A stretch of DNA of 64,000 bases from JADJLQ01 sp031417835. Lineage in GTDB: Bacteria > Bacteroidota > Bacteroidia > Chitinophagales > Saprospiraceae. Position numbers and translations under genes: made by a program. The notes below the pieces were generated by a model that saw only the letters and a program-made list of their open reading frames with translations, was not told where the DNA came from and did not search any database. Positions within the stretch are counted from its first letter, which is position 1, and the number at the start of each line of letters is the position of its first letter. Where the stretch lies: contig JANOWJ010000188.1 in the NCBI GenBank assembly GCA_031417835.1, positions 1 to 64,000 on the forward strand. The letters are read 5' to 3'. Shown here one piece after another: positions 9,264 to 17,210 of this stretch.

Positions 9264-9977
9264 TTAACGTTTAGAAATAAAATACTCGGCCAGGAATAAG
9301 CCGATGGCGGTGATAGATCCAAAATAAATAAGGTCTTTGCTGTCCAATACACCTCGAGATATAGAGTCATAGTGATTGGTCAGACTCAAAGTCTGAAATA
9401 ACTCGCTCATCCAACCTGTAGATCCCGCAGCTAAAAAATCAAACAACAAGTGGAAAAAGATCCCGATCAATAAAGCCAATAAAAATGCTACAATCTGATT
9501 GTTTGTAATGCTACTGGCAAAAAGACCTATTGATATATATGCAGCAGCCATCAGAAATAGTCCGACATAACCCGTCAAGGTAGCTCCATGGTCCATCTTG
9601 CCCAACCAAGCGACAGTAACATAATACGGTAGTGTAAATAATAAAGCTACTCCGACTAACATCAGACAGCCCATAAACTTACCTACCACCACCTCCCGAT
9701 CTGTGATGTCTTTGGTCAATAACATTTCTATGGTTCCTGTTTTTCTCTCCTCTGCTAACATTTTCATCGTCAAGGCAGGTATAAAGAAAAATAAAGTCCA
9801 ACGGGCTACAGAAAAAAATACTTCGAGATCAGCTTCGCGACGCATAAAGATATCTCCGCCCTGGATCCAGGTAAAAAAACCGCTAAACCCGAGGAATGCT
9901 GCGAGCAAGATATAAGCCACTAGCGAGTCAAAAAACGACCCAAACTCTTTGCGGGCAATAACAAAAATTTTATTCAT
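9264..9977 (-). CDS. gldF: Gliding-motility ABC transporter permease GldF
   Basis: A 237-residue ABC-2-type permease with about six hydrophobic segments. The first (LVAYILLAAFLGFSGFFTW) and the motif ALTMKMLAEERKTGTIEMLLT are typical: the KTGTIE.LLT loop recurs in this permease family and probably contacts the ATPase. Length and sequence fit GldF. It lies between gldA (51 bases upstream) and gldG (12 bases downstream), so the three transporter subunits should be made together. Confidence 0.92.
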   Translation of the reverse strand: MNKIFVIARKEFGSFFDSLVAYILLAAFLGFSGFFTWIQGGDIFMRREADLEVFFSVARWTLFFFIPALTMKMLAEERKTGTIEMLLTKDITDREVVVGKFMGCLMLVGVALLFTLPYYVTVAWLGKMDHGATLTGYVGLFLMAAAYISIGLFASSITNNQIVAFLLALLIGIFFHLLFDFLAAGSTGWMSELFQTLSLTNHYDSISRGVLDSKDLIYFGSITAIGLFLAEYFISKR

Positions 9978-10028
9978 AACCAGAATATGGAATTGTTTAG
10001 GTAGATCATTAAATAGTAAAAATTTGAT

Positions 10029-10952
10029 TTAGTTCATCGTCAGATCTCTGAAGATGTCTTCCAGTTTGGTCTCAAATGGCACAAGTTCTGAAATCACCCA
10101 GTTTTTCTGAACACACAGTTTAAAAAGGTCGCGGGTAGAGGGCATATTGGGTTTACTGACGACCTCAAATTTTTTCTTGCCTGCATCCAAAAGCGTAACT
10201 GTCTGCACCGTATGCAAAGATCGGATGGCATCGAGGATATCCTGAGAAGCTCCATCTTCAACACGCACATGATGGATCTCCTGCCCCTGAGCTTTTTGGC
10301 GCAACGTACTCGCTGTACCATCGGCTACGATTTTACCTTTATTGATGATCAGGATGCGATCACAGGTAGCCTCTACTTCCGGTAAAATATGGGTACTGAA
10401 TAAAACAGTTTTTTCTCTGCCCAGGTTTTTGATTAACTCCCGGATTTCAATGATCTGATTAGGATCTAGCCCGGTGGTAGGCTCGTCCAAAATGAGGACA
10501 GCCGGATCATGGATCATAGCTTGTGCGAGGCCTACACGTTGTTTATAACCTTTAGACAGTTCGGAGATGAGTTTATGTTTTTCTACATCTAGACCACAGA
10601 CTTTGATCATCTCCCGTACTCTGTCTCTGACTTTATCTTTAGGTAGACCCTGCAATGCAGCCACATATTCCAGATAGTCTATGATCGGCATTTCATAATA
10701 AAGTGGATTGCTCTCGGGTAAATACCCAATCTGTCTTTTTAAACTATGAGTTTTGACAGATTGTCCACCGATTAAGATATCACCGCCCTCGACATTAAGG
10801 TACTGAGCGATCATCTTCATGGTGGTCGTCTTGCCAGCTCCATTTGGTCCCAGGAAGCCAAGTATTTCGCCTGGTTTTACATCAAAGCTGATATTATCCA
10901 CCGCTTTTTGCGGCCCGTATTGTTTACTTAAATTGCGGACTTTGATATCCAT
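10029..10952 (-). CDS. gldA: Gliding-motility ABC transporter ATP-binding protein GldA
   Basis: A 307-residue ABC ATPase. Walker A GPNGAGKT lies at residues 35-42, the signature LSKGYKQRVGLAQA at 132-145, and Walker B AVLILDEP at 151-158, followed by the H-loop STHIL. A C-terminal regulatory region of about 90 residues is typical of GldA. It energises the GldF/GldG membrane complex. Unlike Flavobacterium johnsoniae, where gldA is separate from gldFG, the genes here form one operon. A strong Bacteroidota-type promoter precedes it. Confidence 0.92.
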   Translation of the reverse strand: MDIKVRNLSKQYGPQKAVDNISFDVKPGEILGFLGPNGAGKTTTMKMIAQYLNVEGGDILIGGQSVKTHSLKRQIGYLPESNPLYYEMPIIDYLEYVAALQGLPKDKVRDRVREMIKVCGLDVEKHKLISELSKGYKQRVGLAQAMIHDPAVLILDEPTTGLDPNQIIEIRELIKNLGREKTVLFSTHILPEVEATCDRILIINKGKIVADGTASTLRQKAQGQEIHHVRVEDGASQDILDAIRSLHTVQTVTLLDAGKKKFEVVSKPNMPSTRDLFKLCVQKNWVISELVPFETKLEDIFRDLTMN

Positions 10953-10976
10953 ATGTGATTTTTGGTTTTAGCGCTG

Positions 10977-11007
10977 CAAAACTATCAAAAAACATCAAGC
11001 TATCAAA
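10977..11007 (-). promoter_or_regulatory. Promoter of the gldA-gldF-gldG operon
   Basis: On the minus strand a TTTG (-33 element, plus-strand 11004-11007) is followed after exactly 19 bases by TAGTTTTG (-7 element, plus-strand 10977-10984). This is a full match to the Bacteroidota sigma-A consensus TTTG-N19-TAnnTTTG. The box ends 24 bases before the gldA ATG, leaving a short leader. Confidence 0.7.
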
Positions 11008-11033
11008 TCAATTATTTATCATAATATTTTGTT

Positions 11034-11068
11034 AAAAAACAAAACCCCTCTACAGCGAAGTAGAAGGG
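11034..11068 (-). terminator. Intrinsic terminator of the CX4CH lipoprotein gene
   Basis: Read on the minus strand, CCCTTCTAC and GTAGAGGGG form a 9-bp stem around a 6-base loop, followed directly by TTTTGTTTTTT. It sits about 30 bases after the stop of the lipoprotein gene and before the gldA promoter, so it separates the two units. Confidence 0.8.
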
Positions 11069-11099
11069 TCAGCAAAAATAATTGACAAAACCAGTCCGC

Positions 11100-11459
11100 T
11101 TAATTATTAGGTGCTCCAGCGTCAATCCAACAAAGGATCGTATTTTTCTGTGTTGTGGTTAGTGATGAACCTTTGGGCATTGCACCAGAACTCACTGCTG
11201 ATCGAATGGCCGTTTTAGCGCCATTGATTTTAGCATAAGTCAATAAATCACCAGGTCCATTGCTACTGCCACTACCATGACAAGATGATCCAGTACAGTT
11301 AGCTTGTATAATGGGATTAACATTGGCAGCAAAAGCTTTTGTGACCGTACTACAGTCCAGTGTGACAGGCGGAGGTGTTGTAGTGCCTCCATCATCTTTA
11401 CTACATGCATTCAGAATACAAATTCCAGCCACGAAACATACAAACACTATTCTCTTCAT
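11100..11459 (-). CDS. Small lipoprotein with a CX4CH haem-like motif
   Basis: A 119-residue lipoprotein. The signal peptide ends in the lipobox LNAC (Cys19), and a Pro/Thr-rich linker follows. The core NVNPIIQANCTGSSCHGSG has a C55-x4-C60-H61 motif, one residue longer than the standard CXXCH-type haem c sites are in most proteins. A methionine (M94, in GAMPKGS) could be the distal ligand, and the C-terminus ILCWIDAGAPNN resembles class I cytochrome c ends. Similar proteins are common in Bacteroidota. Haem attachment is inference, and a structural disulfide (C55-C60) is the alternative. It is a single-gene unit with its own terminator. Confidence 0.7.
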   Translation of the reverse strand: MKRIVFVCFVAGICILNACSKDDGGTTTPPPVTLDCSTVTKAFAANVNPIIQANCTGSSCHGSGSSNGPGDLLTYAKINGAKTAIRSAVSSGAMPKGSSLTTTQKNTILCWIDAGAPNN

Positions 11460-11534
11460 ATAATTACTTGTTTTGTAGCTTCAACGGATTATTCGCAGAT
11501 GAAGTTGCCTGGGCAAAAGCCCTTAATAAATATT

Positions 11535-11987
11535 TCACACCCGAAATCGCATTTCTATCAAGTCTTGTTTAAATCCCACTTTTTCATATGCCCTGATCGC
11601 AGAGACATTGTCATGATAGACTTGCAATTTCATTTCCCGGATATTTTTACTGGTACACCAATTAGCCAATTCACTCATAATCAATTGATTGACTCCTTTG
11701 CCTCGGTACGCCGGATCGACAAACATGAACCCCAGGTAGGCATATCGATCATACTCAAAGTATGGTTTTCCGATACGGATCGTAGCGTAGCCTGATGCGA
11801 TGAGGTGCCCTGCATCTTCTGCTACAATAAGTATACTGTCAGCGTCATGGAGGAGGTGATTGAGGTCATAATAGTAGATCGGATCGGGCCGCAAGGTGGG
11901 ATCAAAGGGACGCTCAGCAAGAATGACACCTTGCTCAAAGGTTAATAAGGTATGGAGGTCGTCTGGAGTGGCTGGTCTGATGTGCAT
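11535..11987 (-). CDS. GNAT family N-acetyltransferase
   Basis: A 150-residue GNAT-fold protein. It shows an N-terminal MHIRPATPDDL strand-helix, a central AYLGFMFVDPAYRGKGV segment carrying the acetyl-CoA pyrophosphate-binding motif (YRGKGVNQLIMSEL), and the C-terminal LQVYHDNVSAIRAYEKVGF motif typical of the family. It should transfer an acetyl group from acetyl-CoA to an amine. The substrate cannot be predicted: small molecules, antibiotics and protein N-termini are all possible. It has no close operon partner. Confidence 0.85.
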   Translation of the reverse strand: MHIRPATPDDLHTLLTFEQGVILAERPFDPTLRPDPIYYYDLNHLLHDADSILIVAEDAGHLIASGYATIRIGKPYFEYDRYAYLGFMFVDPAYRGKGVNQLIMSELANWCTSKNIREMKLQVYHDNVSAIRAYEKVGFKQDLIEMRFRV

Positions 11988-12001
11988 AAATTTCCCGCTG
12001 A

Positions 12002-12176
12002 GAACGCTAAGATCGCAAAGGTTTTTTTATTATGCAAAGAACAATAGGAGTATGATGGTGTTTTTTACGCTCAAGAACGCTAAGTTCGCAAAGGCCTTGA
12101 TTGATGCAAAGTATGTTTGAGTCAAAAAGGTTTTTTCCCGCAGCGGGAGAAATGAAGAACGCCGAGTTCGCAAAGT
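12002..12176. repeat. Short interspersed motif GAACGCTAAGWTCGCAAAG, three copies
   Basis: The spacer between the acetyltransferase and RRM genes (about 300 bases) holds three copies of a 19-base motif close to GAACGCTAAGTTCGCAAAG, at about 12002-12020, 12074-12093 and 12156-12175, each followed or preceded by T-rich runs. A perfect small palindrome CCCGCAGCGGG lies at about 12137-12147. No gene is seen here; the 74-codon ORF across it is not convincing. Such motifs recur in many Bacteroidota genomes, but their role is unknown. Confidence 0.6.
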
Positions 12177-12209
12177 TTTTTTAACCATTTGATAGCCTCA
12201 CTGAATGGC

Positions 12210-12243
12210 AAAAAAAAACCAAGATGTAAAATACACCTTGGTT
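12210..12243 (-). terminator. Intrinsic terminator of the RRM protein gene
   Basis: On the minus strand AACCAAGGTGTA and TACATCTTGGTT pair around a 3-base loop (one G-U pair), followed by a run of T. It lies about 45 bases after the stop codon of the RNA-binding protein gene. Confidence 0.85.
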
Positions 12244-12287
12244 AATTAAATCGAATGATATTTTTGAAGGGTATTAACCCTGTCGAA

Positions 12288-12593
12288 CTACCATCTTTTC
12301 TTGTACGAGCTGTTGCCACCAGATCCAAAAGATCCGCCGCCACCAAGCTGTGACTTGTCTTTAGCTATAGATACAGAGATATTTCTGTTTTCGATGCTTT
12401 GATTGTTTAGATTACGGATAGCATTGTTGCCTTCGTCATCATTAGCCATTTCTACAAAGCCAAATCCTCTAGACCTTCCGGTCTCGCGATCCATAATGAC
12501 TTTAGCAGAAGTAACAGCGCCATGTTCGGCGAATAAAGACTCAAGATCAGCGTCAGCTACACCGAACGCCAGGTTAGAAACATAAATTTTCAT
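12288..12593 (-). CDS. RRM-type RNA-binding protein
   Basis: A 101-residue single-RRM protein. RNP2 (IYVSNL, residues 3-8) and RNP1 (RGFGFVEM, residues 42-49) are both intact, with the aromatic residues that stack on RNA bases. The tail is a short Gly/Ser-rich stretch (GGGGSFGSGGNSSYKKRW), as in cyanobacterial and Bacteroidota cold-shock Rbp proteins. It probably binds single-stranded RNA as a chaperone or post-transcriptional regulator. It is monocistronic, with a strong terminator after it. Its A/T-rich leader (12594-12625) fits a highly expressed gene. Confidence 0.9.
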   Translation of the reverse strand: MKIYVSNLAFGVADADLESLFAEHGAVTSAKVIMDRETGRSRGFGFVEMANDDEGNNAIRNLNNQSIENRNISVSIAKDKSQLGGGGSFGSGGNSSYKKRW

Positions 12594-13004
12594 AATACAA
12601 AAAATAAAAAAATTAAAAAATAACGAATATTAGGGTAAAAAGGCAGGACTACAGTGGGAAGTGAAACTCTTTTGGGGGAGGATACTAAACGCAGGCAGAA
12701 ATGCTTGATAAACTAAAATTCACGGGGCGAAGTTACGATTTATTTAGTGAGTCGTGTGGTTTTATTGTGAATATAGTGTTATTAATGAGTGGCATTTAAA
12801 ATTTAAACCAGGGATGACAGCGGCTTCCTAACGAAAACCCCGAAAGTTGCAGGACCTTTTGGAATGTTTGGGTGAATTTGGCATGGCTCTAAGCGATGTG
12901 AAGACCCAATGGCAATATTGATTTCAGCCACTAAAACGAAATGATCATTTTATTTATTTATTTTGGATATTCAAAGTATATTCGTTGTTCAAAATCCAAA
13001 CAAT
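12594..13004. other. Intergenic region between the divergent RRM and mazEF genes
   Basis: About 410 bases without a gene. The left end is the A-rich leader of the RRM gene. Near the right end, 55 bases before mazE, lies a perfect 12-bp palindrome AAATGATCATTT (12939-12950), which could be a site for MazE-MazF autoregulation, as toxin-antitoxin modules usually repress themselves. No promoter matching the full Bacteroidota consensus was found for either gene. Confidence 0.4.
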
Positions 13005-13238
13005 ATGTCCGTTACAATCAATAAATGGGGTCATAGCTTAGGACTAAGGTTGCCAAAAGATATTGCGGCAAAAAATGATCTAGAGGTTGGTTCTGAAGTA
13101 GAATTCATAGATTCTAAGCATGGAATAATAATTAGGAAGATTAATAGAAAATTGACTTTAGCAGAAATTGTGAAGTCTTATCCTAAAGATTATAATCCGG
13201 AGGAATTAATTCCGGATTTACCCAGTGAATCATGGTAA
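13005..13238 (+). CDS. mazE: MazE/AbrB-type antitoxin
   Basis: A 77-residue protein. The N-terminal SpoVT-AbrB swapped-hairpin DNA-binding domain is clear (MSVTINKWGHSLGLRLPKDIAAKNDLEVGSEVEF...), and the acidic C-terminal tail (PKDYNPEELIPDLPSESW) would wrap around and inhibit the toxin. The ATG at 13005 is chosen because family members start with this N.KWG.SLGLR motif; a TTG 42 bases upstream is less likely. It overlaps the downstream toxin gene by 7 bases, so the two are translationally coupled. Confidence 0.9.
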   Translation: MSVTINKWGHSLGLRLPKDIAAKNDLEVGSEVEFIDSKHGIIIRKINRKLTLAEIVKSYPKDYNPEELIPDLPSESW

Positions 13239-13582
13239 CAAATTTTTTTATACCTGATCAGTTTGATATCATACTGATTGATCATGATCCTCAGTTGGGT
13301 AGCGAGATGTCAAAACGAAGACCTTGTTTGGTCCTGAGTAAAAGACTGCTAAATGCAACAACTAAAAGAGTTCTTGTTTGCCCGATTACATCAACAGCTC
13401 CTCAGAGTTATTTACATCTTCGTTTACCATCAAATCAAAAAAATAGTAGTGGCACCATCCTACTAGATCAGATTAAAAGCCTGGACTTTAAAAGCAGAAA
13501 TGCAAAGAAAATAGACGAATTACGCGACCTTAAGCTCTACGATGATATAGTGGAGTTAATTGCATTGATTATCAAAAGATGA
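13232..13582 (+). CDS. mazF: MazF/PemK family endoribonuclease toxin
   Basis: A 116-residue MazF/PemK toxin. The features are FDIILIDHDPQLGSEMSKRRPCLVLSK (the basic RRP.LV.S motif of the active site), VLVCPITSTA (the conserved Ser/Thr strand) and SSGTILLDQIKSLD (Asp-Gln strand). Such toxins cut mRNA at short sequence motifs to arrest growth. Length is normal and the key residues are present, so the toxin should be active. It overlaps mazE by 7 bases. Confidence 0.92.
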   Translation: MVTNFFIPDQFDIILIDHDPQLGSEMSKRRPCLVLSKRLLNATTKRVLVCPITSTAPQSYLHLRLPSNQKNSSGTILLDQIKSLDFKSRNAKKIDELRDLKLYDDIVELIALIIKR

Positions 13583-13595
13583 TGATCCGCAAGAT

Positions 13596-13682
13596 TTATT
13601 TAAATGCAATCTCAACCACTTCATCCTGAAAATCACGCAATCGCTTGACCACCGGCGATTCATATGTAGTTACCGTATATAA
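13596..13682 (-). pseudogene. Possible C-terminal coding remnant after the CBS gene
   Basis: In a different frame from the CBS gene and partly overlapping its end, the minus strand reads LYTVTTYESPVVKRLRDF and then QDEVVEIAFK and a stop. The composition is protein-like rather than random, and the frame is closed upstream by a stop inside the CBS gene. It could be the leftover end of a lost gene; no family was recognised. It may also be chance. Confidence 0.25.
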
Positions 13683-14097
13683 AATGCTCCAAATTTTCAA
13701 TAACAAATTTTTGATCTTCAATGATATAAGTCACTACATCACCTATGGATATCAACCCTAGCAATTTATCATGTTGGACCACAGGCAAATGTCGAATAAA
13801 TTTATCTGACATTAACCTCATGCAATCGTCAATCGAATTTTCAGGACATACGGTAATAACATTAACCGACATGACTTCTTTAATCAAGGTTTCTCGCGAT
13901 GACTTTCCATTCAATATTACTTTACGAGCATAGTCGCGTTCTGTAAAGATTCCAACGAGTTTTTCGATTTCTAAGACTACCAAGGCACTTATATTTTTTT
14001 CCATCATTATCTCGAGAGCCTCATAGACAGTTTGAGTCGGCGTGGTAGAAAAGATAGCCCCACCCTTAGACTTCAAAATATGATTGACTGCACCCAT
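13660..14097 (-). CDS. Tandem CBS-domain protein
   Basis: A 145-residue protein made of two CBS motifs: residues about 15-70 (TVYEALEIMMEKNISALVVLE...LVGIFTERDYARKVI) and about 78-130 (VITVCPENSIDDCMRLMSDKFIRHLPVVQHDKLLGLISIGDVV). Such stand-alone CBS pairs bind adenine nucleotides or S-adenosyl compounds and act as energy sensors; the partner is unknown. It has no attached enzyme domain. It is convergent with mazF and divergent from the nqr operon, so a shared promoter region of about 550 bases lies between them. Confidence 0.88.
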   Translation of the reverse strand: MGAVNHILKSKGGAIFSTTPTQTVYEALEIMMEKNISALVVLEIEKLVGIFTERDYARKVILNGKSSRETLIKEVMSVNVITVCPENSIDDCMRLMSDKFIRHLPVVQHDKLLGLISIGDVVTYIIEDQKFVIENLEHFIYGNYI

Positions 14098-14649
14098 ATA
14101 CTTTATTATTAAAAGTTAAAAAAGATTTTATGGTATCCTCTAGCTCACATTTATGTATGATAATCATCCGTCGCCCATTGAATTTTAGGCAAAAGAGCAT
14201 CAAACATAAGGTTAAGGTTTAAACTATTCCTGTGTCTTGCTACGAACATTAATTTTTTTTGAACCGTGAAGGAATTAAATCAAAATACTATTTCCAGTAT
14301 ATAATTCCGCAAATGGAATTAATTCAGCTTTAAAAGCAAATATAATTCCCAATCGCTTAAGAGTAATTACTTTCTTAGTGTTTAAATCCAAAGATACGCA
14401 TTTGCTTTTTTTATAATATGTCTCTATTTCCTCTCCGATGTATTGATCTTATGAACTGATGATTCATCGAATTAAAAACAAATACATCACAAAATGAACT
14501 TGAAAATAACAAAGTATTATCAAACTTTACTAAATTGGCATGTAAATTTTTTTATAGCTGTAGTTTGTGTCCTAAAAATTATGCGTCAATAAATCTAGGA
14601 TGTTAGGCTGACCGAAAAATGGAATGTGACTTCTTTAATCATGAACAGA
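14098..14649. other. Long A/T-rich upstream region of the nqr operon
   Basis: About 550 bases, visibly more A/T-rich than the flanking genes, with stops in all frames. TAGTTTG at 14571-14577 is one base short of the -7 consensus and is the best promoter candidate for nqrA. A 32-codon ORF (14494-14592) with a hydrophobic middle is present but unsupported. Nothing else was recognised. Confidence 0.35.
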
Positions 14650-16005
14650 ATGTCTGAGTTGATTAGGATCAGGAAAGGATTAAACATAAAGCTTCAGGGC
14701 GAGGCTGTAAAATCAATTGCACAATTAGATTTGCCAGAAATCTTTGCCATTCATCCCCCTGATTTTAAAGGAATAAAACCAAGGTTGTCTATAAAAGTTG
14801 GCGACGAAGTTTTGTCAGGAACTCCGTTGTTTTATGATAAGAAGAATGACAAAGTCAATATTTGTTCGCCAGTAAGTGGTCAGGTAGCTGAAATTACCTA
14901 CGGTGAAAAAAGGGAAATTCTAAGTATTCAGATTCTTCCAGATAAAACCATAAAGTATGCGCTTTTACCAGGTGCAATGTCCCTTGACTCAAATAAGGAA
15001 CATCTCATTGAAATACTGTTGAAGTTTGGCGCTTGGCCTTTTATCCGCCAGCGGCCTTACGGTATCGTGGCGAATCCCAATGAAAAACCAAAATCTATTT
15101 TCATTTCAGCATTTGATAGCCACCCTCTTGCGCCTGATCTCAAATTTATCCTTAAAGACAGTATAGATTATTTTCAAAACGGCATAGAAATTCTACGTAA
15201 AATATCCGAATGCAAAATACATTTGAATATCGAAGCAGATACGCCTGCCGACTCTATATTTTACAATATAAAAGGAGTTCAAATCAATAAGATTTCTGGC
15301 CCCCATCCCGCTGGTAATGTAGGAATACAGATTCATCACATAGACCCATTGAATAAGGGGGAAGTGGTCTGGTATATCAATCCACAGGATGTCCTCATCA
15401 TCGGAAAATTGTTTAGTGATGGCATATATGATGCCTCCCGTGTAATTGCAGTGACAGGATCTCAAGTAGTTCATCCACAATATTATAAAACCATTATTGG
15501 TTGCTCTTTAAAAAACATTATTAATGATGCCAAAATTAAAGAAGGTACGAACAGATTCATTTCTGGCAATGTTTTAACTGGCTCTAAAATATCTCCACCC
15601 GGTTTTCTTGGGTATTACGACTCACAAATTACAATAATCCCGGAGGGTCATGAGTCAGAATTTATGGGTTGGCTATCGCCTGGGTTTAATAAATTTAGTA
15701 TGTCTCGCACATTTTTTTCCTGGTTGACTCCAAATAAGAAATTTAATCTAAACTCAAACTTACATGGAGAGGAACGCCCATTTGTAATGACCGGTCAATA
15801 CGAAAAAGTTTTACCGATGGATATTTATCCAGTTCAATTATTAAAGTCCATATTGATAGAAGATGTAGACATGATGGAAAAGCTCGGTATCTATGAAGTT
15901 GCAGAGGAAGATTTTGCACTTTGTGAATTTGTATGCACATCAAAAATAAAATCTCAGGATATTATCCGGCGTGGACTGGAGATGATCCAAAAGGAATTTA
16001 GTTAA
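14650..16005 (+). CDS. nqrA: Na+-translocating NADH:quinone reductase subunit A
   Basis: A 451-residue soluble NqrA, the peripheral cytoplasmic subunit implicated in quinone binding. The start at 14650 gives MSELIRIRKGLNIKLQGEA, matching the conserved family N-terminus ('.I.LRKGLDI.L.G'); an ATG at 14641 and a GTG at 14626 would add non-conserved residues. The conserved segment FDSHPLAPDLKFIL and the C-terminal PVQLLKSILIEDVDMMEKLGIYEV...CEFVCTSK are present. First gene of nqrABCDEF-apbE. Confidence 0.95.
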   Translation: MSELIRIRKGLNIKLQGEAVKSIAQLDLPEIFAIHPPDFKGIKPRLSIKVGDEVLSGTPLFYDKKNDKVNICSPVSGQVAEITYGEKREILSIQILPDKTIKYALLPGAMSLDSNKEHLIEILLKFGAWPFIRQRPYGIVANPNEKPKSIFISAFDSHPLAPDLKFILKDSIDYFQNGIEILRKISECKIHLNIEADTPADSIFYNIKGVQINKISGPHPAGNVGIQIHHIDPLNKGEVVWYINPQDVLIIGKLFSDGIYDASRVIAVTGSQVVHPQYYKTIIGCSLKNIINDAKIKEGTNRFISGNVLTGSKISPPGFLGYYDSQITIIPEGHESEFMGWLSPGFNKFSMSRTFFSWLTPNKKFNLNSNLHGEERPFVMTGQYEKVLPMDIYPVQLLKSILIEDVDMMEKLGIYEVAEEDFALCEFVCTSKIKSQDIIRRGLEMIQKEFS

Positions 16006-16034
16006 TTTTTTTACTATTATAATCTTAATATCCA

Positions 16035-17210
16035 TTGAAGTCGATTAGAAAAATTCTGGACCAACTAAAACCAAACTTTGAAAAAGGTGGGAAATTCGAA
16101 AAGTTTTATCCTGCTTTTAATGCCTTTGAAACCTTTCTTTTTGTGCCCGATCATACCGCACAGGACAAAGGAGCTCAGGTCCGAGATTCAATAGACTTGA
16201 AACGTACGATGATATTGGTCGTGATTTCTTTACTTCCCTGTCTTCTTTTTGGAATGTGGAATGTTGGATATCAACATCACAGGGCATTGGGTATTTCAGA
16301 AGTATCGATCCTACAAAATTTCTTTTTTGGAGCTCAAAGAGTTTTACCTCTTATCCTTGTTTCTTATGGCTCTGGTCTTACCGTAGAATTTATTTCAGCC
16401 ATACTCAGAAAGCATACTATCAATGAAGGATTTCTCGTTTCAGGCATGTTGATACCATTAGTCATGCCCATTAATGTGCCATTGTGGATGGTGGCAGTTT
16501 CAACCATTTTTGCCGTTATCATTGGTAAAGAAGTATTTGGAGGTACTGGAATGAATATATTAAATCCGGCGCTTACTGCCAGAGCGTTTTTATTTTTTGC
16601 TTATCCTACAAAAATGTCAGGCAATGAAGTCTGGATTGATAACAGTTTGCAGCCAGGCCAAACCTTAGTGGATGGATACAGTGGGGCAACCCCATTAGGC
16701 GATGCAGCGGCTGGATTTACTGACAAAATTCCCTCCTCCATGGAAGCGTTCATTGGTGCCATTCCTGGTTCAGTAGGTGAAACTTCTATGGTGGCTTGTT
16801 TGATCGGAGCAGCTATATTATTGTATACTGGTATTGGGAGTTGGAGAATAATGTTTTCTGTTTTTGCCGGAGGCTATATTATGGCGCTTGTTTTTAACCT
16901 CTTTGGACTTAATACGCTCATGCAAATCACGCCGCTGCATCATCTGGCATTAGGAGGGTTTGCTTTTGGTGCCATTTTTATGGCTACCGACCCTGTCAGT
17001 GGAGCTCAGACGAATAAAGGAAAATATATTTATGGTTTTTTGATTGGCCTATTTGCAATATTATTTAGAGTATTCAACCCCGCTTATCCTGAAGGCATGA
17101 TGTTGTCGATTTTATTTATGAATGTGATGGCACCTTTAATTGATCACTTTGTGGTCAATGGAAATATTAACCGGAGATTAAAAAGGCTTAAAACTAGGAC
17201 GAATGGATAA
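16035..17210 (+). CDS. nqrB: Na+-NQR subunit B
   Basis: A 391-residue integral membrane subunit with about ten hydrophobic segments. The FMN attachment motif DGYSGATPLG places the covalently flavinylated threonine at T219, which ApbE (encoded downstream) modifies. The N-terminal sequence KSIRKILDQLKPNFEKGGKFEK is conserved in the family, so translation must start near the TTG at 16035; there is no upstream in-frame ATG that fits. NqrB also carries riboflavin and part of the Na+ path in known enzymes. It overlaps nqrC by 8 bases. Confidence 0.95.
   Translation: MKSIRKILDQLKPNFEKGGKFEKFYPAFNAFETFLFVPDHTAQDKGAQVRDSIDLKRTMILVVISLLPCLLFGMWNVGYQHHRALGISEVSILQNFFFGAQRVLPLILVSYGSGLTVEFISAILRKHTINEGFLVSGMLIPLVMPINVPLWMVAVSTIFAVIIGKEVFGGTGMNILNPALTARAFLFFAYPTKMSGNEVWIDNSLQPGQTLVDGYSGATPLGDAAAGFTDKIPSSMEAFIGAIPGSVGETSMVACLIGAAILLYTGIGSWRIMFSVFAGGYIMALVFNLFGLNTLMQITPLHHLALGGFAFGAIFMATDPVSGAQTNKGKYIYGFLIGLFAILFRVFNPAYPEGMMLSILFMNVMAPLIDHFVVNGNINRRLKRLKTRTNG

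Noticed and set aside
11896..12120. 74-codon plus-strand ORF
   Set aside because: Half overlaps the acetyltransferase gene antisense and half reads the short repeat motif; no protein family features.
14494..14592. 32-codon ORF with a hydrophobic core upstream of nqrA
   Set aside because: No promoter box in front, no enriched amino acid related to the operon, so no case for a leader peptide.
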